Origin: Frondihabitans peucedani
GTDB taxonomy: Bacteria; Actinomycetota; Actinomycetes; Actinomycetales; Microbacteriaceae
NCBI RefSeq assembly: GCF_039537585.1
Contig: NZ_BAABAU010000001.1
Location: forward strand, 1,426,001-1,490,000
Reading direction: 5' to 3'
DNA length: 64,000 nucleotides
Below, one piece after another: positions 35,224-43,003 of this stretch; position 1 is the first letter of the stretch; the number at the start of each line of letters is the position of its first letter. The notes under the pieces are model-generated. The model worked only from the letters and a program-made list of their open reading frames with translations. It was not told where the DNA came from and ran no database searches. The position numbers and the translations under genes are program-made.

Positions 35224-36657
35224 TCAGTGGCGCTCCCCCGCTGCGAAGCCGGCCACGACCGCGGCCACGAGCGCGATGCCCGCGGCGCCCAGGAAGAGCC
35301 ACGAGAAGCCGCCGGTGAGGGCCACGGGAGTCGCTGCTCCCGCGTGCACCAGGGCCTCGGTGCGGGCGGCTGCGATGCTCGAGAGGACGGCCAGGCCGAG
35401 CGCACCGCCGATCTGCTGACTGGTGTTCACCAGGCCTCCGGCGAGCCCCGACTCCCCGCCCTCGACGCCGTCGACCGACAGCTGGGTCGTCGTGACGAAA
35501 GCGCCGCCCATGCCGATGCCGATGAGCAGGCTGGGGCCGAGCAGCTGCGCGACGAAGGTCGCGTCGGACGGTGCGGCCGCGAGCCAGACGAGCCCTGCGG
35601 CGAGCAGGACGAGGGATCCGATCAGCGTCGCCTTCGCCCCGAGACGTCCGATGAGAGCCGGAGCGAGACCCGCCACCACGACCAGGGCTCCCGCGAGCGG
35701 CAGCTGGGTCAGCCCCGTCGTCAGAGCGTCGTAGCCGAGGACGGCCTGCATGAACACCGACAGCGCGAAGAAGAGGGCGACCATCGCCGCGCCGAGGAGC
35801 AGCACCACGATGTTGCCGATGCTGAGGTTGCGGTTCGCGAACACGGTCAGCGGAACGAGCGGCTCGGCGGTCCGTCGCTCGATGACGACGAAGGACACGG
35901 CGAACGCGACGGCAGCAGCGGTGAGCACGAGGGTGAGAGGAGCGGACGCGCCGGCCTGCTGGACCGCGCTGAGGGCACCCACGGCCGAGACGAGTGCGCC
36001 GGTGATCGTCGCGGCGCCCGGCATGTCGAGTCGGCCGCTCGTGCGCGTCTCGTCGCGGCTGATGAGGAACGGGATCGTCGCCAGGACGAGGAGACCGATC
36101 GGCACGTTGACGAAGAACACCGACTGCCATCCGAGGGTCGCGGTCAGGACGCCGCCGAGGAGCACTCCGGCCGCGGAGCCGATCCCGGCGACCCCGCCCC
36201 ACACCCCCAGCGCCTTCGTCCTGTCGCCGCTCTCCGGGAAGAGATGGGTCAGCAGCGCGAGCGCCGCCGGGGCGAGGAGCGCCGCCGAAGCGCCCTGGAC
36301 CGCACGAGCACCCAGCAGCATCCCGCTGCTGGCGGAGAGTCCGGCGAGCGCCGACGCGCTGATGAAGCCCACGACACCGAGGAGGAACACCCGGCGGTGC
36401 CCGTAGCGGTCGGCCAGACGACCGCCGAGGAGGAGAAGACCTCCGAAGGGGAGGACGTAGGCGGTGATGACCCAGGCGAGGGCCGCCGTCGACATCCGCA
36501 GCTGGTCGCCGAGCACCGGAAGTGCGATGTTCACGATCGAGGCGTCGAGGACGACGAGGAACTGAGCGAGAGCGAGGACGCCGAGGGCGAGCCAGCGGCG
36601 AGAGCTCCGGGGAGGCGCAGGCGAGACGGGAGAGGAGAGCGGTGCGGTCGTGGTCAT
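35224..36657 (-). CDS. MFS drug exporter, DHA2 (EmrB/QacA) family
   Basis: 477 aa, 14 helices. DHA2 motifs: LDASIVNIALPVLGDQL in helix 1, GGRLADRYGHRRVFLLG (loop 2-3, motif A) and the motif C region GARAVQGASAALLAPAALALL. Proton-driven efflux of lipophilic compounds. Strong AGAAGGAG 6-7 bases before the ATG. Palindromes at 36675-36690 and 36744-36761 mark the control region; the TetR gene downstream is convergent. Confidence 0.9.
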   Translation of the reverse strand: MTTTAPLSSPVSPAPPRSSRRWLALGVLALAQFLVVLDASIVNIALPVLGDQLRMSTAALAWVITAYVLPFGGLLLLGGRLADRYGHRRVFLLGVVGFISASALAGLSASSGMLLGARAVQGASAALLAPAALALLTHLFPESGDRTKALGVWGGVAGIGSAAGVLLGGVLTATLGWQSVFFVNVPIGLLVLATIPFLISRDETRTSGRLDMPGAATITGALVSAVGALSAVQQAGASAPLTLVLTAAAVAFAVSFVVIERRTAEPLVPLTVFANRNLSIGNIVVLLLGAAMVALFFALSVFMQAVLGYDALTTGLTQLPLAGALVVVAGLAPALIGRLGAKATLIGSLVLLAAGLVWLAAAPSDATFVAQLLGPSLLIGIGMGGAFVTTTQLSVDGVEGGESGLAGGLVNTSQQIGGALGLAVLSSIAAARTEALVHAGAATPVALTGGFSWLFLGAAGIALVAAVVAGFAAGERH

Positions 36658-36674
36658 GGGAGGCTCCTTCTAAA

Positions 36675-36690
36675 GAGTGTTCAGTCACTC
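36675..36690. promoter_or_regulatory. TetR operator site 1 before the MFS exporter
   Basis: GAGTG-TTCAGT-CACTC, the same half-sites and spacing as the TetR gene operator at 34536-34551. It lies in the 5' untranslated region, 18 bases before the MFS ATG. Confidence 0.55.
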
Positions 36691-36743
36691 ACTTGCGGGA
36701 AGAGAAAGGATTTTTTTGGTCGTCGAGCTCTGGTCGGGCTATG

Positions 36744-36761
36744 AGTGACTGTACAGTCACT
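36744..36761. promoter_or_regulatory. Perfect 18-bp palindrome, TetR operator site 2
   Basis: AGTGACTGTACAGTCACT. On the minus strand its centre TGTACA could be a -10 box, with TTGCAT 16 bp upstream. It shares CAGTCACT with site 1. Confidence 0.55.
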
Positions 36762-36879
36762 AACCCACGTCATGCAAGGGGAAGAAGAAAAGGCCGGTAC
36801 TCGCAGCAGCGGGCGGGACTCCGGAGACCCGCCCACGGCTGCGAGCACCCGCCCACAGAGGCCGGCAGAGCTCAGCCGT

Positions 36880-37932
36880 TCAGTTCAGGTAGCGCCCGAG
36901 GAGGCTCAGGTCGGCAGCGCTCGAGCGGCCGTCGGCCGTGTTGGCCTGGTGCCAGTACGGGTAGGGCAGCGGCGTCTCGCTGACCTCGTCGAGTCGCGCG
37001 ATCTCGGCCTCGGTCAGGACGAGCTCCGACGCGCCGAGGCTGTCGGTGAGCTGCTCCTCCGTGCGCGCACCGACGATCACCGAGGTGACGCCGGGCTTCG
37101 CGAGGGTCCAGGCGAGGCCGACCTGCGTGGCCGAGGCGTCGTGATCCTGCGCGATCTGGACCAGCACCTCGACGGTGTCGTAGAGGCGGTCCTCGTCGTA
37201 GATGGGAGGCTCGGTCCAGCCCTCGAAGCGGCGCGAGCCCTCGGGGACGTCCTGGCCGCGACGGTACTTGCCGGTGAGGAGGCCGCCCGCGAGCGGGCTC
37301 CAGACCAGGATCCCGAGGCCCTGGTCGAGCGTGACCGGGACGAGCTCCTTCTCGGCGTCGCGCGACTGGAGCGAGTAGTAGATCTGCTGGCTGGCGAACT
37401 GCTCGAGGCCGCGCTTGTCGGAGGCCCAGAGCGCCTTCATGAGGTGCCAGCCGGAGAAGTTCGAGGCTCCGATGTAGCGGACCTTGCCCGAGCGGACGAG
37501 GTCGTCGAGCGCGGCCAGAGTCTCTTCGAGGGGGGTCGAGCCGTCCCAGCCGTGGAGCTGGTAGAGGTCGATGTAGTCGGTGCCGAGGCGGCGCAGGCTG
37601 TCCTCGGCCGCACGCACGATGTGGTGGCGCGAGAGGCCGCCGTCGTTGGGGCCCTCCCCCATGCCGCCGCGCACCTTCGTCGCGATCAGCATCTCGTCGC
37701 GCTTCGAGCCGAGGGCCTTGCCCAGGATCTCCTCCGAGGCGCCCTCCGAGTAGACGTCGGCGGTGTCGATGAGGTTCACGCCGGCCGCCTGGGCGATGTC
37801 GATCTGGCGGCGGGCGCCGTCGACGTCGATGTGGCCGATCGGGCTGGCCCAGCCGGTTCCGGCGAAGCCCATCGTTCCGAGGCTGACAGTGGAGACCTTG
37901 AGGCCGGTCTTGCCGAGTTGACGATATTCCAT
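36880..37932 (-). CDS. Aldo/keto reductase
   Basis: 350 aa NADPH-dependent oxidoreductase, TIM barrel. Catalytic tetrad visible: Asp and Tyr in DTADVYSEG (about 50-58), Lys in LIATKVRG (about 84) and His in YQLHGWD (about 125). C-terminal IVGARTEEQL is the cofactor phosphate-binding segment. Resembles the YajO/general stress group. Divergent from the dehydrogenase at 38037; no convincing ribosome binding site upstream. Confidence 0.88.
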   Translation of the reverse strand: MEYRQLGKTGLKVSTVSLGTMGFAGTGWASPIGHIDVDGARRQIDIAQAAGVNLIDTADVYSEGASEEILGKALGSKRDEMLIATKVRGGMGEGPNDGGLSRHHIVRAAEDSLRRLGTDYIDLYQLHGWDGSTPLEETLAALDDLVRSGKVRYIGASNFSGWHLMKALWASDKRGLEQFASQQIYYSLQSRDAEKELVPVTLDQGLGILVWSPLAGGLLTGKYRRGQDVPEGSRRFEGWTEPPIYDEDRLYDTVEVLVQIAQDHDASATQVGLAWTLAKPGVTSVIVGARTEEQLTDSLGASELVLTEAEIARLDEVSETPLPYPYWHQANTADGRSSAADLSLLGRYLN

Positions 37933-38024
37933 AGTCCGAATCCAACCACTCGGGGCACGGGAGGGCCGGGCGTGGCGGGTCGACCGGGCCGGGCCGACCG
38001 GGGCTCCTGCGCGGACGACGGCTG

Positions 38025-38030
38025 TAGCCT
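38025..38030 (+). promoter_or_regulatory. -10 element TAGCCT for leaderless dehydrogenase gene
   Basis: TAGCCT ends 6 bases before ATG 38037; no ribosome binding site between. Confidence 0.5.
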
Positions 38031-38036
38031 GGGCGG

Positions 38037-38987
38037 ATGGCCGCCACGCTGACGATCCTCGACGACTACCAGTCGGTCGCCCTCTCCTCCGCCGACTGGA
38101 GCGAGGTGCAGAAGACCCACGACATCGACGTGGTGACCGAGCACATCGACGACGTCGACGCGCTGGTCGAGCGGCTCCGCGGCAGCGAGATCGTCGTCGC
38201 CATGCGCGAGCGCACAGCCTTCCCGGCCGCGGTGCTGGAACGACTGCCGAATCTCAAGCTGCTCGTCACCACGGGCATGGCCAATGCCGCGATCGACCTC
38301 GAGGCCGCGAAGGCGCAGGGCGTCGTCGTGTCGGGGACAGAGGGGTCGGGGCGGGAGGTCGCCGAGCTGACGATGGCGATGATCCTGAGCCTCGCCCGCC
38401 ACATCGTGGCCGAGGACCGCTCGATGCACGAGGGCGGCTGGCAGCACACCGTCGGGGTGCGGCTCGAGGGCAAGACGCTCGGACTCGTCGGGCTCGGCAA
38501 GCAGGGCGCCTGGGTCGCCGAGCTGGCGAACGCCTTCAGGATGCACGTGGTCGCCTGGAGCCCGAGCCTCACACCCGAGCGGGCGGCCGAGCACGGCGTC
38601 GCCTCGGTCGGCAAAGAGGAGCTGTTCGAGACCTCCGACTTCATCTCGGTGCACGTGCCGCTGAACGACGGCACCCGCGGCCTGATCGGCGCCGAGGAAC
38701 TCGCCCTCGTGAAAGACGGGGCCTTCTTCGTCAACACCTCCCGCGGCCCGGTCGTCGACGCCGAGGCGCTGCTCATGGCGCTCATGGTCGACACGCTCGC
38801 CGGCGCCGCGCTCGACGTGTTCGACGTGGAGCCGCTGCCCGCCGCCGACCCGCTGCGGAAGCTGTCGAACGTGATCCTGCTCCCCCACATCGGCTACGTG
38901 ACCCGCGAGGTCTACGAGATCTTCTTCGGGCAGAGCGTGGAGGACGTCCTCGCGTTCGTCGCCGGATCCCCCGTCCGCACCCTCTGA
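38037..38987 (+). CDS. D-isomer-specific 2-hydroxyacid dehydrogenase
   Basis: 316 aa. NAD-binding GLVGLGKQGAWVA (about 148-160, usual GxGxxG with a Lys). Catalytic residues: Arg in NTSRGPVVD (about 238), Glu in DVFDVEPLP (about 267) and His in LLPHIGYVT (about 286). Reduces a 2-oxoacid or oxidises a D-2-hydroxyacid such as D-glycerate or a phosphoglycerate-like acid. Followed 10 bases later by an FAH-family gene, which hints at breakdown of an aromatic or sugar acid. Confidence 0.87.
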   Translation: MAATLTILDDYQSVALSSADWSEVQKTHDIDVVTEHIDDVDALVERLRGSEIVVAMRERTAFPAAVLERLPNLKLLVTTGMANAAIDLEAAKAQGVVVSGTEGSGREVAELTMAMILSLARHIVAEDRSMHEGGWQHTVGVRLEGKTLGLVGLGKQGAWVAELANAFRMHVVAWSPSLTPERAAEHGVASVGKEELFETSDFISVHVPLNDGTRGLIGAEELALVKDGAFFVNTSRGPVVDAEALLMALMVDTLAGAALDVFDVEPLPAADPLRKLSNVILLPHIGYVTREVYEIFFGQSVEDVLAFVAGSPVRTL

Positions 38988-38997
38988 GAGGCTCGTC

Positions 38998-39702
38998 GTG
39001 TCGTTCGTACTCCCCTCCCCCGCCGTGCCGAGCGTCGCGGTGGCGGCGAGCGACGACCGCTTTCCGGTGCGCAGGATCCTCTGCGTCGGCCGCAACTACG
39101 CCGATCACGCTCGTGAGATGGGTGCCGATCCCGATCGCGAGCCGCCCTTCTTCTTCGCCAAGCCCGGCGACGCCGCTGTCGCTGCGGCCGGCACCGTGCC
39201 GTACCCGACGGGCACGCACCGGCTGGAGCACGAGATCGAGCTCGTCGTGGCGATCGGCGTCGGTGGCTCGTCCATCTCGGCGGCGTCGGCGCTCGACCAC
39301 GTCTGGGGCTACGGCGTCGGCGTCGACCTGACCCGGCGGGACCTGCAGCAGGAGGCGAAGGACGCCCGGCGCCCCTGGGACGTCGCCAAGGGGTTCGACG
39401 CCTCGGCACCCGTGTCGCCCCTCGTGCCGGCCCGATCGGCCTTCGGAGGCGGAGCGCCGGATCACGGGAGGGTCTGGCTCGCGGTCGACGGCGAGACCCG
39501 GCAGGACGGCGACCTCCGCGACCTGATCTGGCCGGTGGCCGACGTCGTCGCCGCCGCCTCCGAGTGGTGGCGGCTCGCCCCGGGAGACCTGATCTTCACC
39601 GGCACGCCCGCGGGCGTCGGGCCGCTGGAGCCGGGAGCCGTCGTGACCGGCGGGGTCGACGGGGTGGGCGGGTTCTCGTTCGTGGTGGGTGACGCGCGGT
39701 AG
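38998..39702 (+). CDS. Fumarylacetoacetate hydrolase family protein
   Basis: 234 aa, YcgM/FAHD1-like. ILCVGRNYADHAREMG (about 27-42), EPPFFFAKPGDA, and the metal site HRLEHEIELVVAIG (Glu-x-Glu, about 77-90) with a later Asp in GVGVDLTRRDLQ. DLIFTGTPAGVGPL closes the active site. The family hydrolyses C-C bonds of beta-diketo acids or decarboxylates oxaloacetate, Mg-dependent, in the cytoplasm. GTG start; probably in an operon with the dehydrogenase. Confidence 0.87.
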   Translation: MSFVLPSPAVPSVAVAASDDRFPVRRILCVGRNYADHAREMGADPDREPPFFFAKPGDAAVAAAGTVPYPTGTHRLEHEIELVVAIGVGGSSISAASALDHVWGYGVGVDLTRRDLQQEAKDARRPWDVAKGFDASAPVSPLVPARSAFGGGAPDHGRVWLAVDGETRQDGDLRDLIWPVADVVAAASEWWRLAPGDLIFTGTPAGVGPLEPGAVVTGGVDGVGGFSFVVGDAR

Positions 39703-39795
39703 GCGCCTCCGATCACCCGACGCCGCCGCTGTCAAGGCCCGACGCCCAGAGCCCAGGCGGCGTACCGCTGGATGTTCCCAACGAAAGGAACACCC

Positions 39796-40335
39796 ATGTC
39801 ACGACGCAACACGCTCGTCCGCTCCCTCCACGACCTCGGAGCCGCCGCCTGGTTCGGCGGCAACCTCATGGGCGCCGTCGGCCTGAACGGTGCTGCGGCC
39901 GCTGCGAGCGACCCCTCGGAGCGCCTGCGTCTCGCCAGCGTCGGCTGGGCCAAGTGGGCGCCGCTGCAGTGGGCCGGGATCATCTCGCACGGGATCGGCG
40001 GCATCGGGCTCATCCTCGGCAACCGGCAGCGCCTCGCCGGCCAGAAGGAGGGCCGGTCGAACACCGTGATCAAGAGCGTGATCACGCTCGCCGCGGTCGG
40101 TACCACCATCGGCTCGGGCCTCGCCGGTGCAGCTCAGGCGAAGCACTCCGACGAGCCCGCGAGCGGCGCCACCGAGCCGAGCAGCGAGTCGTCCGAGACG
40201 CTGAAGAAGGCGCAGGCGCTGCAGAAGCGCCTGCAGTGGGTGACTCCCGTGCTCGTCGGGATCGTCCTCATCCTGGGCGCTCAGCAGGGCGAGCAGCAGC
40301 GCCCTGTCGCCGGGCTCGCCGCGAAGAAGAAGTAG
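39796..40335 (+). CDS. Membrane protein of unknown function
   Basis: 179 aa, three to four hydrophobic segments: LGAAAWFGGNLMGAVGL (about 10-27), WAGIISHGIGGIGLIL (about 56-72), SVITLAAVGTTIGSGLAG (about 88-106) and LQWVTPVLVGIVLILGA (about 144-161). A Ser/Glu-rich hydrophilic stretch precedes the last helix and the end is basic (AAKKK). ATG 39796 has AAAGGA 7 bases upstream; an ATG at 39772 lacks this. Looks like a conserved actinobacterial membrane protein but I cannot name a function. Confidence 0.72.
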   Translation: MSRRNTLVRSLHDLGAAAWFGGNLMGAVGLNGAAAAASDPSERLRLASVGWAKWAPLQWAGIISHGIGGIGLILGNRQRLAGQKEGRSNTVIKSVITLAAVGTTIGSGLAGAAQAKHSDEPASGATEPSSESSETLKKAQALQKRLQWVTPVLVGIVLILGAQQGEQQRPVAGLAAKKK

Positions 40336-40765
40336 CGCGGGGTCGCGCCGCGAGCTGCCGCGGGTCGCGTGTCGTGGGCGTGGGCTCGGGCCCGGGCTCG
40401 GTGGCGTCCCGGGGTGCCCGTCGCGTGCATACGGACGGAGATCCTGCCCCGGCGTACATATGGACGGAGATCCTGCCCTCGCGTACATATGGACGGAGAT
40501 TGTGCCCCGCTGTGCACATATGGACGGAGATTCTCGGGCGATACCCTTCCGATTCGCATGAAGTCGACGACGAACCGCGGATCTCCGTCCTTATGTACCT
40601 GAAAGTCACGGACGACAAAGAATCTCCGTCCATATGCACCGAGAAACCGCACACGGGCGAGGATCTCCGTCCATATGCATGGAGAAACCGCACAGGGGCG
40701 AGGATCTCCGTCCATATGCACCAGGAGGCCAGGCACACGCAGAAGGAGGAGCGCCAGCACGGAGC
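40336..40765. other. Gene-free convergent gap holding an inverted repeat array
   Basis: 430 bases between convergent stops. Frames that stay open here translate the repeats into changing, low-quality peptides and are not supported as genes. The main content is the array at 40428-40718. Confidence 0.7.
40428..40718. repeat. Inverted array of eight copies of a 16-bp word (4 + 4)
   Basis: Four copies of CATATGGACGGAGATC on the plus strand start at 40428, 40457, 40486 and 40517 (period 29, 29, 31). After a 47-bp centre come four reverse-complement copies, GATCTCCGTCCATATG, starting at 40580, 40621, 40662 and 40703 (period exactly 41). Cores differ by at most one or two bases. The spacers of the right half are almost identical to each other (GAGAAACCGCACA then GGGCGAG); left-half spacers resemble them with about 12 bases missing. 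Function unknown; not a CRISPR (no unique spacers). Confidence 0.85.
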
Positions 40766-42910
40766 TCAGCGCTCGCGGGGCACCGCCGTCAGCTCGACCA
40801 CAGCCGCACTCGCCGGCAGCAGCACCGGCAGCTCGATGCCTGCGGTCGCGAGCATCCTGCCGGTCAGGCGCACCGGACGCTCGAGCCAGGCGAGCGGCGA
40901 CTGGCCCGGGCCGTCGGCTGTGCCGGGCGAGAGCAGCGCGAGCTCGTAGAGCACGTCGGGATCGAGACCCGGCAGGATCACCCGCCCCACCGGCAGCGTG
41001 ACGCTCGCCGTGCGCTGGGTCAGGACGAACACGGCCTCCGACGCATCGCGCGCGACGATCCCGCGGATGTCGACCGACGGGTCGATCACGTCGGCGCGGA
41101 CACTGCGGCCGGTGTGGAAGAGACCGCGCTTGCGCTTGTACGTGGCGACCCAGGCGGCGAGCTCGTCGAGGTCGGCCTGCGACAGAGCGGTGAGGTCGGC
41201 CTCGATGCCGAGGTGACCGAACAGGGCGACGGCGGCCTGGAACGCGACGGGCGCCGTGCGCCCGGTGGAGTGCGACCGGAGCGACCCGATGTGCTGCCCC
41301 ATCAGCTCATAGGGCACCAGGAGGTTCGTGTAGGCCTGGTTGTCGAGCCGCTCGAGCGGGTCGATGCAGTCGCTCACCCAGATGCGGTCGGTCCGGTCGA
41401 GGATCCCGAGGTCGACCCGCGCTCCTCCCGAGGCGCAGCTCTCGATCTCCACGCCGGGGTGCCTGCGGCGGAGCTCGTCGAGCAGGGCGTAGAGGGCGAG
41501 CGTCGACTCGTGCGTGGCGGGACGACCGGTGAGCGGGTGGGCGGCCTCGAGGAGGTCGCGGTTGTGGTCCCACTTGAGGTACGCGATGTCGTTCTCGGCG
41601 AGCAGGGAGTCGAGGCGCTCGAGCAGGTACGCGGCGCAGTCCGGGTTCGCCAGGTCGAGGACGTGCTGCTGCCGACCCGACACGGGGAACCGCGGCGCAG
41701 GATGCAGGATCCAGTCCGGGTGCGCCCGGGCGAGGTCGCTGTCGAGGTTGACCATCTCGGGCTCCACCCAAAGCCCGAACTCGAGGCCGAGGGCTCGCAC
41801 CCGGTCGATGATCGGCGCGAGTCCGTCGGGCCAGACGCCCTCGTCGACGTACCAGTCGCCGAGGCCGGCCGTGTCGTCGCGGCGGTGCCGGAACCAGCCG
41901 TCGTCGAGCACGAACCGCTCGACGCCGACCGACGCGGCGACGTCGGCCAGCGCCGAGAGGCGGTCGAGGTCGTGGTCGAAGTAGACGGCCTCCCAGGTGT
42001 TGAGCGTGACCGGCCGGGGCGACGCAGGATGCTGCGGGCGCGCCCTCAGCTCGTCGTGGATCCGCCCCGCGGCCTCGTCGAGCCCCTCGCCCCAGGTGCC
42101 GACGATCCACGGCGTCTCGTAGGTCTGCCCGGGCTCGAGGAGCCCCTCGCCGGGAGCGAGGAGCTCGCCCGCGGTCAGGACCGCGTCGGCCGAAGCGGTG
42201 CGGACCGCCGAGATGCGGTGGTCGCCGCTCCAGGCGGGGTGGATCCCGTGGACGGTGCCCGACCGGAATCCGAAGCCGGGCGTGCCCGCCCACAGCAGCA
42301 GCGTGGCGTCGGCCCCGGGGCGCCCCCGGCGGGTCGAACGCACGTGCTCCCCCACCGTGAAGGCGTGCCGCTGCGGGCTCCGCTCCTTCAGGTGCCGGCC
42401 GGTGGCGTCCAGGATCTCGCGCGCGGTCGCGGGCAGCGGGAACGTCGCCTGGAGAGACGCCACCTGGTAGTCGTCGGCGCCCGTGTTCGTGAGCGCGAGG
42501 CGCTGCCGCAGCACGCCGCTCGCACCCAGGGCGACGTCGACCGCGATGCGGAGGCCGGCCGCCGCATCCTGCGCCTCGACGCGGAGCGAGGTGTCGGAGA
42601 TCTGCGTGCCGGTCACGGAGAAGGCCGGGGTGAAGTCGACGCCGCCGCGCCGCGAGCCGGAGAGGCCGGGCTCGTGCTGCCAGCCCTCGGACTCGAGCGG
42701 CAGGGCGGTGGCGCGGGTCGGGAGGTCGATCGCTCCCGAGACCCGCTGCGGCAGGGCCGCCGTGGCGAGAGAGGCGAGCTCGTCGGTGGAGGCCTCGCCG
42801 AGGTCGGCGCCCCAGTGCACGATCTTCGGCAGGCTGTCGTCGCTGCTCGAGAGGACGACGCTCGTGCCGCCCGCTCGGAGGTGGACGATTCGGCTGGCGG
42901 CGACGGTCAT
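40766..42910 (-). CDS. Alpha-galactosidase, GH36
   Basis: 714 aa, full GH36 length: N-terminal beta-supersandwich (about 1-290), central TIM barrel, C-terminal beta domain. Active-site motifs: nucleophile Asp in YLKWDHNR and acid/base Asp in IWVSDCIDP; ESCASGGAR and the FVLDDGWF barrel strand are also present. Cuts terminal alpha-galactose from raffinose/melibiose-type sugars; no signal peptide, so intracellular after import. ATG 42910 follows GAGGAG by 8 bases. Last gene of the LacI-controlled operon. Confidence 0.92.
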   Translation of the reverse strand: MTVAASRIVHLRAGGTSVVLSSSDDSLPKIVHWGADLGEASTDELASLATAALPQRVSGAIDLPTRATALPLESEGWQHEPGLSGSRRGGVDFTPAFSVTGTQISDTSLRVEAQDAAAGLRIAVDVALGASGVLRQRLALTNTGADDYQVASLQATFPLPATAREILDATGRHLKERSPQRHAFTVGEHVRSTRRGRPGADATLLLWAGTPGFGFRSGTVHGIHPAWSGDHRISAVRTASADAVLTAGELLAPGEGLLEPGQTYETPWIVGTWGEGLDEAAGRIHDELRARPQHPASPRPVTLNTWEAVYFDHDLDRLSALADVAASVGVERFVLDDGWFRHRRDDTAGLGDWYVDEGVWPDGLAPIIDRVRALGLEFGLWVEPEMVNLDSDLARAHPDWILHPAPRFPVSGRQQHVLDLANPDCAAYLLERLDSLLAENDIAYLKWDHNRDLLEAAHPLTGRPATHESTLALYALLDELRRRHPGVEIESCASGGARVDLGILDRTDRIWVSDCIDPLERLDNQAYTNLLVPYELMGQHIGSLRSHSTGRTAPVAFQAAVALFGHLGIEADLTALSQADLDELAAWVATYKRKRGLFHTGRSVRADVIDPSVDIRGIVARDASEAVFVLTQRTASVTLPVGRVILPGLDPDVLYELALLSPGTADGPGQSPLAWLERPVRLTGRMLATAGIELPVLLPASAAVVELTAVPRER

Positions 42911-43003
42911 CAGGGCTGCTCCTCGGAAGGGGTGGTCGGGTGACACGGCAGCGGCCGCCCCGGAAGGTTCCCGGTGCGGCCGCCGACTCGTGCGGTGCTG
43001 GTG

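Noticed and set aside
36710-36717. T-run as intrinsic terminator upstream of the MFS gene
   Set aside because: No adjoining hairpin precedes the T-run on the plus strand, and it lies inside the MFS promoter/leader region.
40428-40718. CRISPR array
   Set aside because: Repeats are 16 bp, change orientation midway and have spacers that are themselves repeated; no cas genes in the window.
40268-40949. Repeat-containing protein genes on either strand across the array
   Set aside because: The frames translate the same DNA word in shifting phases (periods 29, 31 and 41 are not multiples of 3), have no ribosome binding sites and run into the neighbouring genes.
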